From Novosphingobium sp. TH158 (GTDB taxonomy: Bacteria > Pseudomonadota > Alphaproteobacteria > Sphingomonadales > Sphingomonadaceae), in NCBI RefSeq assembly GCF_002855555.1, contig NZ_PKRT01000002.1:248001-312000 (forward strand): DNA of 64,000 bases, given 5' to 3'. Shown here in pieces: positions 1 through 8,595 of the stretch. The first letter of the stretch is position 1, and every line of letters begins with the position of its first letter. The notes under the pieces were generated by a model. It was not told the DNA's origin, did no database searches, and saw only the letters and a program-made list of their open reading frames with translations. The position numbers were made by a program, and so were the translations under genes.

Positions 1-844
1 ATTTGGCAGGCGTTGCCTGCGGCAGCGCCATCTCCATCACGATTGCCTGCAACGCAGCCTGGGCATTGTTCATAGGTTGGCGCACCTCGTGCGTGAGCAT
101 GCGCAAAAAACCAAGCCGCTCCTCCGAGCGCCGTGCCGCATCTTCCTCGGCAGCCTTTGCAAGACGATTGCGTTCTGCCGCCCGTGTCGATCGCCGCTCT
201 GCCAGCACCCGCTGTCGCGTCTCGCGCTTTGCCAGCAGTCCTATGAAGGCGACCTGCATGAAGAACGACAGCACAATGATCGCGAGGACCGAGACGATCT
301 GGTTATGGTTGCTGCCGTAGAATTGCACCTCGTTGCCGATCGGATAGGCCGTGAGGAACCGGGGAAACAGGATCATCGATCCCACAACCGACGCAAAGCT
401 CATGAGATTGTAAGCCCACGACCCACGCCAGTAGCGGGACTGGACAAGACGGAACGCGGAGGCCGCCATAGCGAGCATGCCGCCACTGGATATGAAGAGC
501 AGATGGTAATTTCTTGGCACGACGTGCGAAATCAGGACGAGGCCAACCGACACAACCGCCAGCACTAGGTAGGTACGGTTGCGACGCCAGGTGATCCTGC
601 CATCGCCCAAAGCCAGCCCCTTCAGCAGCCCGGCAATGATGACATACAAAGGATAGGTTATTCCGAAATATCCCGTCGGCGTTCCCAACGTGGCTGAGAA
701 GTAGACGCCGATTACCCCGAACACGTTGGAGATCAGCCACACGGCCTTGTGCCAATCCGACTGCCCCACCATGATGATGCAGAGCGAGAAGGCGATAGCC
801 TGACCCGTGTAGATATAGCCGACAGTCTCAACCAGGGAGATCAT
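1..844 (-). CDS. Membrane sensor histidine kinase (3' part lies outside the window)
   Basis: I translated this reading frame by hand; it begins with ATG at 844, overlapping the stop of the upstream response regulator by 4 bp (ATGA). The 281 visible residues start with about six or seven hydrophobic segments (roughly residues 9-27, 35-53, 63-80, 92-110, 115-132, 145-163 and 183-204). A charged coiled-coil-like stretch rich in Arg, Ala and Glu follows (about 206-243). Then comes a histidine-kinase dimerisation box, FLRMLTHEVRQPMNN, with the likely phospho-accepting His at residue 252. The ATP-binding domain must lie beyond position 1. The overlap with the regulator implies one two-component operon. 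The integral-membrane sensor has no recognisable periplasmic domain, so the stimulus is unknown. Its position next to the adhesin genes suggests control of surface attachment, which is an inference. Confidence 0.85.
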   Translation of the reverse strand, partial: MISLVETVGYIYTGQAIAFSLCIIMVGQSDWHKAVWLISNVFGVIGVYFSATLGTPTGYFGITYPLYVIIAGLLKGLALGDGRITWRRNRTYLVLAVVSVGLVLISHVVPRNYHLLFISSGGMLAMAASAFRLVQSRYWRGSWAYNLMSFASVVGSMILFPRFLTAYPIGNEVQFYGSNHNQIVSVLAIIVLSFFMQVAFIGLLAKRETRQRVLAERRSTRAAERNRLAKAAEEDAARRSEERLGFLRMLTHEVRQPMNNAQAALQAIVMEMALPQATPAK

Positions 845-1560
845 TCGGCAGGGGCTCCGCCGCCATCATTCCGCACGCCGACAAATTGGTAACCGACGCC
901 GTGGACTGTCTTGAAGGGAGCGGGCATTCCGCTTTCCTTCTCGATCTTCCGCCTGAGGCGGAAGATCGCGGCGTCCAGATTGCGGTGGTCTGACCCGCCA
1001 TGCATTTCGGCCGCTTCGACCAGATCTGTGCGCGTCACGGGCTGGCCATCCGCGTCCATCAGCCGCAGGATGAGGCGGGATTCAAGGACGCTGAGCGAAA
1101 CTTCGGTGCCATCAGGCGTGACCAGTGCCATGCCGTGCTTGTCGATGGACCAGCCATTATCCCGGGCTTTCGTCTTGGGCGCCCGTCGCCAGACAGACGA
1201 GATCGCATGCGAAACCTGATCGAACCGCACCGGCTTGTTGACGAACATGTCCGCCCCGGCGGCGAGAGCCGAGTTGAAGGCGTCTGGCCCCATGCGACCG
1301 CTGATAACCAGAATGCCGGCATCGGAGCGTGCCCGTATCAGTGCCGTCAGATCGACGCCATCCAGCCCGGGCAAACCTAGGTCGACGATGAAGAAATCGA
1401 ATTCGTCGATCCAGTTGCTCTGCATGAATTCCTCAGCAGAGCCGAACACCTTTGCCTGAGCCTTCCGAAGCTCGAGATACTGGGCAAGAAACTGCGCGAA
1501 GTCCGTATCATCGTCGATGATGCATATGCGGTCGGGAAACATTTCGGTCACTTTACGCAT
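841..1560 (-). CDS. OmpR/PhoB-type response regulator
   Basis: This is a 239-residue two-domain DNA-binding regulator. The N-terminal receiver domain carries the acidic pocket D16-D18, the phosphorylation site D60 in FIVDLGLPG and the conserved Lys109 (NKPV). The C-terminal half (about 130-230) is a winged-helix Trans_reg_C domain ending in the typical TVHGVGYQF hairpin. It is the first gene of an operon with the downstream membrane histidine kinase, whose ATG overlaps its stop. It is divergent from the HfaA-like gene across about 400 bp that contain two inverted repeats, so control of the adhesin genes is plausible but not shown by the sequence. The ATG at 1560 is used; an in-frame ATG at residue 7 (MFPDRI) is an alternative start. 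Confidence 0.9.
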   Translation of the reverse strand: MRKVTEMFPDRICIIDDDTDFAQFLAQYLELRKAQAKVFGSAEEFMQSNWIDEFDFFIVDLGLPGLDGVDLTALIRARSDAGILVISGRMGPDAFNSALAAGADMFVNKPVRFDQVSHAISSVWRRAPKTKARDNGWSIDKHGMALVTPDGTEVSLSVLESRLILRLMDADGQPVTRTDLVEAAEMHGGSDHRNLDAAIFRLRRKIEKESGMPAPFKTVHGVGYQFVGVRNDGGGAPAE

Positions 1561-1776
1561 CCTGTACCGTGACGGGCGACGAGACCCGACAGCGCAATTT
1601 AACTGCAGTTTGCCCTGCGGCAGAACCGAGACCGCACTTCAAGGCCGGAAAGGCAGCGCGATCCGCAACCTTCGCAACGGCTCGAAAGCAGTTCATAAAA
1701 TCTAACGAACCATGACAGCAGAATTGTCAAGGGCGTCCACCGCGGCGACGCCCAAGCGCTACAGCAGATATTTCGC

Positions 1777-1797
1777 GTTATCTATCTAGTTTATAAC
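1777..1797. promoter_or_regulatory. Inverted repeat upstream of the adhesin operon
   Basis: GTTAT and ATAAC half-sites are separated by 11 bp in an AT-rich stretch between the response regulator and the HfaA-like gene. The right half overlaps TATAAC, which could serve as a -10 element. The symmetry is visible directly; a role as an operator or promoter is only inferred. Confidence 0.3.
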
Positions 1798-1827
1798 GGT
1801 TTGTTTGGCGGCTTGATCCGATTCCGC

Positions 1828-1848
1828 ATCAAAACGCCGCGTTTTGAT
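1828..1848. promoter_or_regulatory. Perfect 21-bp palindrome, likely operator
   Basis: ATCAAAACGC and GCGTTTTGAT form a perfect 10-bp inverted repeat around a single central C. It lies about 117 bp upstream of the HfaA-like start codon and about 270 bp upstream of the divergent response regulator. With no loop and no T-tract it is not a terminator. It has the size and symmetry of a dimeric transcription-factor site. The rest of the 1561-1964 gap shows no coding potential that I can support. Confidence 0.45.
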
Positions 1849-1964
1849 CCGAAATCATATTAATCATATCTTACGCTCGACGAGCATGAGGTCGTAACAC
1901 ATGACTCCGTGAGCAGTCTAATATGCTCATTTATCTCTTGTGCTTTGATAAGGTTTTTACAATC

Positions 1965-2522
1965 ATGACTGCACGTAAAGTCATATGTGCGCTGGTTATC
2001 GCGGGGGCTGTAGGGCACCCCCAAGCGCGAGCCAACAACGTTGGCGAGAACGCAGGCTGGCAATTCCAGTCTACGGCCGAAATGGCCAACATGGCCTATA
2101 TCGAGGAGATCAGGCGGAAAAATCAGAGCGGTGCCTACAATTCACCCACCTACACCTACAACATCGCCACCCAGAACAACTTCAGCTGCAGCAACTCGGC
2201 CAGCTCATCTGGCAACAGCGGAAGCACGACTGCCTCCGCCAACACGCCAAGCGCAACCGGCGCTTCGGGCAGCTCTTTCGGCAATCAGACGACGGCGTCC
2301 GAATCGACCCAGGGACTGACAGGCGATGTCGTCCTCAACAGCGGGCAAGACAACACCGGTCCGGTGCTTGCCACGGTTACGGGCGATTCCTTCTCCGATG
2401 CATCGAACAACCTTTCGCGTCAGGTCCTGAACACGATCCAGGACAACAGCGGTCTTCAGGATTCCAGCATCAACGGTTCGAACGGGTGTTCGTTCAGCGG
2501 CCCGACCGGATTCTCGCAATGA
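1965..2522 (+). CDS. HfaA-like secreted subunit (holdfast-anchor/curli-like)
   Basis: The protein has 185 residues and a Sec signal peptide with probable cleavage after PQARA. The mature part begins with a region containing GWQFQSTAEMANMA and a Tyr-rich segment (SPTYTYNIATQNNF), then becomes Ser/Asn/Gly/Thr-rich with few charged residues. This is the composition of curli-type or Caulobacter HfaA-type surface subunits. Only two Cys are obvious, one at each end of the low-complexity region. The ATG at 1965 is preferred over one at 1923 because it places the signal peptide at the N-terminus and has a GATAAGG upstream. The stop overlaps the start of the following CsgG/HfaB-like gene (ATGA), implying coupled translation. 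The HfaA name rests on composition and context, not on alignment. Confidence 0.65.
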   Translation: MTARKVICALVIAGAVGHPQARANNVGENAGWQFQSTAEMANMAYIEEIRRKNQSGAYNSPTYTYNIATQNNFSCSNSASSSGNSGSTTASANTPSATGASGSSFGNQTTASESTQGLTGDVVLNSGQDNTGPVLATVTGDSFSDASNNLSRQVLNTIQDNSGLQDSSINGSNGCSFSGPTGFSQ

Positions 2523-4207
2523 AACCGCAAGGCCAGGGGTGGAAAAGCCCACCCGATCGAACGCGTCGGCGCCGCGCTGGCATGCTCGCCGGTGCCTGCT
2601 TGCTGGTGGCGGCCACCTCCGCCTGCGCACCCTTCCCGACAAAGGTGCGCCGGCAGGTGGTTGCGCCCGGAGAAGTGCCCATCCAGCTCGGCACCCCGGC
2701 GCGCGACAATTTGACACCGATGGAAGCATCGCTCGCTTGCTTTGCCCGCACACTCGCAGCCACGGGCCGCAAGCCGATGGTGATCGGGGTTGGCGAAATC
2801 AAGGATTTCACCGGTCGCTATTCGATCAACGAGGGCAACGTCGTTACCCAGGGCGGTTCGCTGATGCTGTTCTCGGCGTTGGGCAAGATGGGCGGTACGG
2901 TTCGGATCGCCGAACGTTACGATCCATCGATCGCGGAACGTGAACTGGCCTACATGGACCGGCGCCAGCTCGGCAATGGCCAGTACCAGGAAGTAAATGG
3001 CCAGCGCGTGCCATGGCTGCCCTATTTCGGCGGCACGGTTCAGGCGTCCGACTACTACATCGTCGGCGGCATCACCGAAGTGAACTACAACCTGTCGTCA
3101 GGTGGCGCAGAGGCAGCGCTGGACAACATCGGCTTCAAGGGGCGCACTTACAGCCAGAGCATCGCCATCGACTTGCGGATCGTGGACAGCCGCTCGCTCG
3201 TCGTGATGGATGCAATCAGCCTGTCCAAGCAGTTTGTTGGCTATGAAGTCGGGGCAAATTCGTTCCGCTTCTTCGGCATCGGCCTTGTCAACGTAAACCT
3301 GGGCGCAAAGGGTCAGGAACCGCTGCAGCTTGGCATCCGCGCCACGATCGAAGAAGCCGCGATCCGGCTGGTAGCCCGCATATCGGGGATCGATCCGTCA
3401 GCGTGCCTGGCTCTGAGGACGGACGAAATCCAGCCCCAGTCAGCCGAAGCAATCTTCCAGAAGCTGGCAAAACAAGACGCTCTGAAGGCTTCGCAGCGAA
3501 ACCTGGCGACCGATGGGAAGCGACCTCCCGCACTTCCCCCGGCACCGCAACCGCAAGCCCAGCCAGTCGCTGCACTTGTCGCCCCTGGCCCCAGGCCCGC
3601 ACAAGCACCGGAAGCCGTCGCGCCAAAGCCGTCACTGGCGGCATCGCCGCGTCTGGCCGCGAAGCCAGTGGCTGCAACGGAGCAGTCGCGGACAAGACCA
3701 GCCGCAGCGCAAGAGAAGTCGACCGGCGCTCAGCCGAAACCGGGCTTGCCCCCCAAGCAGGCGCCTGTGCCTGCCCGTCCCGCGGCCAAACCCGCACAGC
3801 CACCTGCAGCCGCCCCCGCCAAGCCGGCGACGACGCGAGATGCCACGCTCCAGAATCCGGCTGCATCGGCAGCAGCGGCGACGCAGGCTTTCTCTGTCGC
3901 TTACGAACTGGGCAACCCGAACCTCAGCGCTTCGGCTCAGGCGGTCATAGACCGCATCGCGACGATCGTCCGGCAGGGTGGCAGCGTTAGCATCTCCCTG
4001 CTCGCACCGGAAACCGAAAAGCTCGAACCCGGCCAGCGCAATCGCCTGCTCGAACAGCGAATTGCCAGTCTGATCCTGGGCCTGGCCAGCCGAGGCATTC
4101 CCGCATCGGTCAGCAACCTGACCTGGCGGCCGCAAGCAACCGATTCAACAATCTATCGCGAAAAGCCGGGGGTGCAATTGATAGCAAAAATGAGAGTCAT
4201 GCGCTGA
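2519..4207 (+). CDS. HfaB/CsgG-family outer-membrane lipoprotein with C-terminal OmpA-like extension
   Basis: The protein has 562 residues. It begins with a basic N-region and a lipoprotein signal peptide whose lipobox is TSA before Cys36. Residues of about 60-310 match the CsgG/HfaB family, the pore through which curli or holdfast-anchor subunits are secreted (VIGVGEIKDFTGRY; later VDSRSLVVMDAISLSKQ and an EEAAIRLVARI helix). An approximately 130-residue Pro/Ala-rich linker follows. The last roughly 107 residues (from AFSVAYELGN) have the strand-helix pattern of an OmpA-like domain, but I do not see its usual peptidoglycan-binding Asp/Arg pair clearly. Simple CsgG is about 280 residues, so the linker and extra domain are notable. 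It is co-translated with the HfaA-like gene upstream and precedes the adhesin gene by 27 bp. Confidence 0.75.
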   Translation: MKPQGQGWKSPPDRTRRRRAGMLAGACLLVAATSACAPFPTKVRRQVVAPGEVPIQLGTPARDNLTPMEASLACFARTLAATGRKPMVIGVGEIKDFTGRYSINEGNVVTQGGSLMLFSALGKMGGTVRIAERYDPSIAERELAYMDRRQLGNGQYQEVNGQRVPWLPYFGGTVQASDYYIVGGITEVNYNLSSGGAEAALDNIGFKGRTYSQSIAIDLRIVDSRSLVVMDAISLSKQFVGYEVGANSFRFFGIGLVNVNLGAKGQEPLQLGIRATIEEAAIRLVARISGIDPSACLALRTDEIQPQSAEAIFQKLAKQDALKASQRNLATDGKRPPALPPAPQPQAQPVAALVAPGPRPAQAPEAVAPKPSLAASPRLAAKPVAATEQSRTRPAAAQEKSTGAQPKPGLPPKQAPVPARPAAKPAQPPAAAPAKPATTRDATLQNPAASAAAATQAFSVAYELGNPNLSASAQAVIDRIATIVRQGGSVSISLLAPETEKLEPGQRNRLLEQRIASLILGLASRGIPASVSNLTWRPQATDSTIYREKPGVQLIAKMRVMR

Positions 4208-4234
4208 ATTTCACTTCATTCTTAGGAGAAAAAA

Positions 4235-7200
4235 ATGAGCAAGATTAAAATAAACAAGCTGCGCTTGCTTCAAGGCGCAAGCACTGCACTCATCGGCACT
4301 CTGTCGCTTGGCATTGCCCAGGCCCAGACCGTGGAAATCGGTTCGGTCATTACTGTGACCGGCGCCGATTCCGCGACCGGTTCCGACCAGTCGAACACCA
4401 AGAGTGTCACGGCTGACGTGACCTCGGCCACGAACACCATGTCTGCCGGCGCGACGACCAACGGCTCGATCACGCTTGACGGCTCGACGTCCAAGACCGG
4501 TGCGGCGGCGGTAGGCAATACCGATACACTTGCTGTCTCCGACACCGACGGGGCAGAAAATGCGACCACCGCAGTCATCACCGCTCGCCAGACCAACACC
4601 GGCACTAGCGGCGTTGGCGGCGCCGACGTGGCTGTCGATGCCGACACCACGGATACGCTGGTTTCGCTGACCGTTGGCGCCACCACCGGCGGCAACTACA
4701 CGGTGAAGAACGTGACCGATAGCGCCACGGCCACCGGCAACACCGTTGCCCAGACGCTGACTCTGGGCGCGACCAGCCTGACGCTGGGGACTGCCAACGC
4801 GACCGCCGACACTGCGGGCACCAAGGATCTCGACGCGGTTGCCAAGGCCGTTGCGGCGAGCCTGCAGCTGAACTCCCTGGCAGACGTGTCCGCCACCAAT
4901 GACGGATCCACCGTCAAGCTCACGGCCGGGGCGGCCACTTCCTCGGCACTCAAGCTCGACGCGACGACGCAGGATGCAACGGCTATCGGCAGCACTGCAA
5001 CCAACGGCATCGCGCTTTCCGGCACGACCGTAGGCGCAGGTGCAGCCGTTGTTGCGCAGCAGGAAAACGACGCCAGCAGCTCGGTCGATGCCGCAACGAC
5101 TGCATCCACCCTGCTCACCGTCAGCTCGCTGGCCACCGGTGCCTCGGCAGCGTCGACGAACAACACCATGCAGTCGCGCGCGACGGGTGCAACCACCACC
5201 AACTCGCTGTCCGTCAGCGCTACGGGCATTACTCTGGGCGCGCCTGACACGGATGTGGCCGCCACCATCGTTTCGGGCGCAGCAACCGTCGAAGCGGGCT
5301 ATGCCGTGATCAACGACCAGCTCGTCGCCGGTTCGGTTTCCGCGACGACCACGGCGGACGGTTCCGATGCCGCTATCAAGATGAACGTCTCCGGCAACGT
5401 GTCGGGCGGCAGCACGGTCACCAATGATGCCAACACGCTGTCGGCGCGTGCCATCGGTGCGACCACCAGCAATTCGACTGCAATCGCCGTTGGTGGCACG
5501 TTCAGCCAGGCAGCCGATGCCAACGGTGGCGAAATCGCCAATGTCGCGACCGTCGCCAACGTCCAGAACATCTCGGACGGGGCTAACGTCAAGGCCACTG
5601 TCGATACCGGTTCTGCCAACAGCATTCTTACCAACGTAGGCGGGACGGTCACTTCGTCGGCAATCACCACCTCGTCGAACAAGCTGCAGGCCAATGCCGA
5701 AGGTGCCACGGCGACCAACAGCCTTGCGGTTTCGGCCACATCGCTGACCCTCAGCGCTGACACCACCGCCGCCGCCAACAGCGACTACAACTCGACCTCC
5801 AGCACTGCGACTGTCGATTCCGCGTTCTCGGTGGCCAACGTCCAGACCAGCGGCGACAGCGACATCGAAGCCAAGCTGCTTGATCCTTCGGTCGTCAGCA
5901 CCACGGTGACCGGTGCCGTTACCAGCTCGAGCATCGCCTCCAACAGCAATGGCCTCGATGCCTTCGCCACGAGCAACAAGGCGACCAACAGCGTTTCGCT
6001 TTCGGCCACGACGGTCGAAACCGACGCAGGCCTGGTCAACGCGCAGTCGAGCAATGCCGATGTGCTGGCCTCGATCGGCTACACCTCGACCACGGCTGGC
6101 GCCGCGGCTTCCGATGCCGGCGTGACGGTGGTTCTTTCGGACGATGTCGAGGACAGCTCGGTCTCGGTGAACAGCAATGTCACCCGCGGCTCGGCCATCG
6201 CCAACTCGGCCAGCAATACCCTCAGCGCCTCTGCCACCACCATGAACGGTGACGGCACCGACGTTAAGGCCACTGCGACGGGCGACAACACCGGCGACCT
6301 GACCGCCACCGGCGATTACAGCCTGGCCAGCACTCAGTCGCTCGGCGCTGACAGCAGCTCCAACACGCAGATCGCCGCCACCTATGCGATCGACCAGGCA
6401 GACGACATGACCCTGTCGGATTCTCGCCTGAGCGTGAGCGGCAACATCCAGTTCGGCGAAGCGCTGGGCAACACGGCAACCAACCGCGTCACCCTCTCTG
6501 CAACCGATGCTGGTGCGGGCATCAACCCGACGGCTGCGCTGAGCAACGTGCAGGATGGCGATACGGCGGACATCGACGCCACCTCCCGCATGAACGCCTA
6601 TGTCAATGCGGCGGCTGATGGATCGGCGATCACGCTGAGCAACAATGCCAATACCGCTCTTGGTGTCATCAACAATGCCAGCAACTCGATGACAGTTGCC
6701 GCAACGGCCCTCGATGGCGCAGCCACCGTCGGCTCGGTGACGACCAGCAGCGATACGGCCAGCGCCGACTATGCCATGGTCAATTTCCAGACCGCCGATG
6801 GCACGCTGGACAGCACCGCAAGCAGCACGCTGTTCAACAGCGAAAAGGCTGACACCACGACCGCTGGAACGGCTGACAGCCGCGTTGCCTTCAACAGCAA
6901 CTCGACCACGGCTGAAGCCTCTGCCAACCGCGTTGCCAATGCCCTGCAGGTTTCGGCCCTGGACAACGGCGCAACGGCTGCGCTGGGTAACACCCAGATC
7001 AGCGATGCCGCTGTCAACTCGACGGCGACCAGCTCGGTCGGCTTCACCATGACCACGGCTAACACCGGCAAGGCACTGAGCGGCAGCTCGGTCAACATCG
7101 ACGGCAATACGACCACAGCTCTGGCCCGTGGCAACACGGCCAGCAACACGCTGAGCTATGCGGTGGGTGCTACCTATAGCGCTCCCACCACCGGCACGGC

Positions 7201-7618
7201 GATCACCGGCACGTCCTCGGCGGCTGGCACGGCTGTGGTCCTGAACGATCAGTCGAACTCGGGCGCAGTCACGGCGCTGAGCGATGCCGCAACCTACGCG
7301 GTCGTGCTCAACTCCGGCACCGGCACTGCCATGTCGAACTCGGCTGCATCGGCGAGCAACAATGCCGTCAATGCGTTGGCCTACGGTAACTCGGCGGTCA
7401 ACAACCTGACCATGGCGACCTTCGGTGCCGGCCTGCCGTCGAATGCAGTAGCGAGCGTGCAGTCGAACAGCGGCGCGATCTCCGCGACTGCCTCGAACGT
7501 CACGTTCAACATGGGCGTAACCGGTTCCACCACCGGCTCGGTCATGCGCAACACTGGCAACAGCGTCACCGCACAGGCTGTCGGCAACAGCTCCGTCAGC
7601 ACGATTGGCGGGGTGTAA
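4235..7618 (+). CDS. Large repeat-rich secreted adhesin (HfaD-like position)
   Basis: This 1127-residue protein has a signal peptide ending near IAQAQ and a strong ribosome site (TTAGGAG) before ATG 4235. The mature part is very rich in Ala, Thr, Ser, Asn and Asp, poor in Lys/Arg, and I see no Cys. It consists of about ten diverged repeats of roughly 90-110 residues. Each contains a V-x-x-Q or N-x-Q strand (for example ANVQ, INDQ, LSNVQ) and, later, a block of the type N-x-L-x-A-x-A-x-G-x-x-x-x-N-x-L-x-x-S-A-T. This points to a beta-rich elongated surface protein. No C-terminal autotransporter barrel or LPXTG motif is visible; it simply ends after the last repeat. Its place after the HfaA- and HfaB-like genes matches HfaD, the third holdfast-anchor protein, although Caulobacter HfaD is much shorter. 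Confidence 0.7.
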   Translation: MSKIKINKLRLLQGASTALIGTLSLGIAQAQTVEIGSVITVTGADSATGSDQSNTKSVTADVTSATNTMSAGATTNGSITLDGSTSKTGAAAVGNTDTLAVSDTDGAENATTAVITARQTNTGTSGVGGADVAVDADTTDTLVSLTVGATTGGNYTVKNVTDSATATGNTVAQTLTLGATSLTLGTANATADTAGTKDLDAVAKAVAASLQLNSLADVSATNDGSTVKLTAGAATSSALKLDATTQDATAIGSTATNGIALSGTTVGAGAAVVAQQENDASSSVDAATTASTLLTVSSLATGASAASTNNTMQSRATGATTTNSLSVSATGITLGAPDTDVAATIVSGAATVEAGYAVINDQLVAGSVSATTTADGSDAAIKMNVSGNVSGGSTVTNDANTLSARAIGATTSNSTAIAVGGTFSQAADANGGEIANVATVANVQNISDGANVKATVDTGSANSILTNVGGTVTSSAITTSSNKLQANAEGATATNSLAVSATSLTLSADTTAAANSDYNSTSSTATVDSAFSVANVQTSGDSDIEAKLLDPSVVSTTVTGAVTSSSIASNSNGLDAFATSNKATNSVSLSATTVETDAGLVNAQSSNADVLASIGYTSTTAGAAASDAGVTVVLSDDVEDSSVSVNSNVTRGSAIANSASNTLSASATTMNGDGTDVKATATGDNTGDLTATGDYSLASTQSLGADSSSNTQIAATYAIDQADDMTLSDSRLSVSGNIQFGEALGNTATNRVTLSATDAGAGINPTAALSNVQDGDTADIDATSRMNAYVNAAADGSAITLSNNANTALGVINNASNSMTVAATALDGAATVGSVTTSSDTASADYAMVNFQTADGTLDSTASSTLFNSEKADTTTAGTADSRVAFNSNSTTAEASANRVANALQVSALDNGATAALGNTQISDAAVNSTATSSVGFTMTTANTGKALSGSSVNIDGNTTTALARGNTASNTLSYAVGATYSAPTTGTAITGTSSAAGTAVVLNDQSNSGAVTALSDAATYAVVLNSGTGTAMSNSAASASNNAVNALAYGNSAVNNLTMATFGAGLPSNAVASVQSNSGAISATASNVTFNMGVTGSTTGSVMRNTGNSVTAQAVGNSSVSTIGGV

Positions 7619-7698
7619 CCACGGAATTGACCGCCTAACCCCTACCGTGTCGGTCAATATCAAACGGCAATCATAGCCGTGAAAGCACAAGAGAAACT

Positions 7699-7730
7699 GG
7701 GTGGGAATTCGTTCCCACCCTCTTTTCTCT
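7699..7730 (+). terminator. Rho-independent terminator after the adhesin operon
   Basis: GGGTGGGAA and TTCCCACCC form a perfect 9-bp stem with a TTCG loop, followed by TCTTTTCTCT. It lies about 80 bp after the adhesin stop and 25 bp before the next start. The next gene can therefore be transcribed only by read-through or from its own promoter. Confidence 0.85.
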
Positions 7731-7754
7731 CCAAGCAATTGAAAGGGGAATGCA

Positions 7755-8471
7755 ATGATCCGGGATACTGAAAAGCACAGCGGTCCCGCCGTCTCCGTTA
7801 CCGCAGGAAAGTCAGCCCTGCTCGGAGCGGTGGTCCTGGCCGTCTTGCCGGCGACCGCCAGTGCACAAATGACTCGATCCGGGCCCACGGGCGGCTCGGG
7901 CAGCTACCAGTCGGGCTCCGGTTCGCAGAGCTCGCGAACGCAATTGTCCCATCAGTCACCATCGCGGTCGGAAGGCTCGCGGGACTATCGCTCGGGCTAC
8001 GGTGGCCATGACTATCGCCAGGGGCGCTCGGACAACCACGAGGCGCGCCGGTACGACGGGGACCGCTCGAAATACGCTTCGCGCGGGGATCACGACAAGC
8101 GCTGGGATGGCGACAGGGATCGTGGACGCTACGACCGGCCGTCCGGCAAGGACGGCCGTTATGGCGATTGGGGCCGGTCCGGCCGGCAGGCTTTCGACCA
8201 TCGCGGCGACAGGTCCTACGGACGCGTCGACCGGGGTTACCACGGCCCCTACGGCGGCGTTCGTGGCCCTCACTACGGACCTGCACGATATGGTGCGGCC
8301 TATCCGGGCTGGGCCTATCGCGGCCTTGCACCCTATGCGCCCTACGCGTTCTCGCCGCGGGTTGCCGTGGTACCCACTTACCGCGGCTGGGCCGTCCAGG
8401 CCGGTAATGTCTTCGTAGTCTCGGCGCCCCGCCTGCCGGTTTTCCCCGGCTGGGCCTACGCGCCGCGCTGA
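7755..8471 (+). CDS. Secreted Arg/Gly/Tyr/Asp-rich protein of unknown function
   Basis: The protein has 238 residues. A hydrophobic signal sequence (about residues 20-37) ends near ATASAQ. The mature part begins Ser/Gly/Gln-rich (residues 40-75). It continues with a long segment of alternating Arg, Asp, Tyr, Gly and His (75-170) and ends in a Tyr/Pro/Ala/Gly-rich portion with several PGWAY/RGWA motifs. It is mostly disordered in appearance and strongly charged, so I recognise no enzymatic domain. AAGGGG lies 6 bp before the ATG. It sits between two terminators directly after the adhesin, so a role as an accessory cell-surface or matrix component is plausible but unproven. Confidence 0.7.
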   Translation: MIRDTEKHSGPAVSVTAGKSALLGAVVLAVLPATASAQMTRSGPTGGSGSYQSGSGSQSSRTQLSHQSPSRSEGSRDYRSGYGGHDYRQGRSDNHEARRYDGDRSKYASRGDHDKRWDGDRDRGRYDRPSGKDGRYGDWGRSGRQAFDHRGDRSYGRVDRGYHGPYGGVRGPHYGPARYGAAYPGWAYRGLAPYAPYAFSPRVAVVPTYRGWAVQAGNVFVVSAPRLPVFPGWAYAPR

Positions 8472-8486
8472 TCGATTCCTGAAACT

Positions 8487-8522
8487 GGATGCGCGGTGCT
8501 TGCATTGCGCATCCGTTTTTTT
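8487..8522 (+). terminator. Rho-independent terminator
   Basis: GGATGCGC and GCGCATCC form an 8-bp perfect stem with a 12-nt loop, followed by GTTTTTTT. It is placed 15 bp after the stop of the secreted Arg/Gly-rich protein. It separates the adhesion module from the peptide cluster that starts on the other strand. Confidence 0.85.
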
Positions 8523-8595
8523 GATCGGCAACTTGCTGACTGTGACTCAGCGACACAGGCAGTTGGCAGAAATTCCGTTTCGCCGATGCTGTTCG

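Noticed and set aside
4211..7888. A 1225-codon open frame antisense to the adhesin
   Set aside because: It mirrors the Ala/Thr/Ser-rich repeats and has an Arg/Gly/Val composition with no domain, ribosome site or signal. The adhesin on the plus strand has a signal peptide and strong ribosome site.
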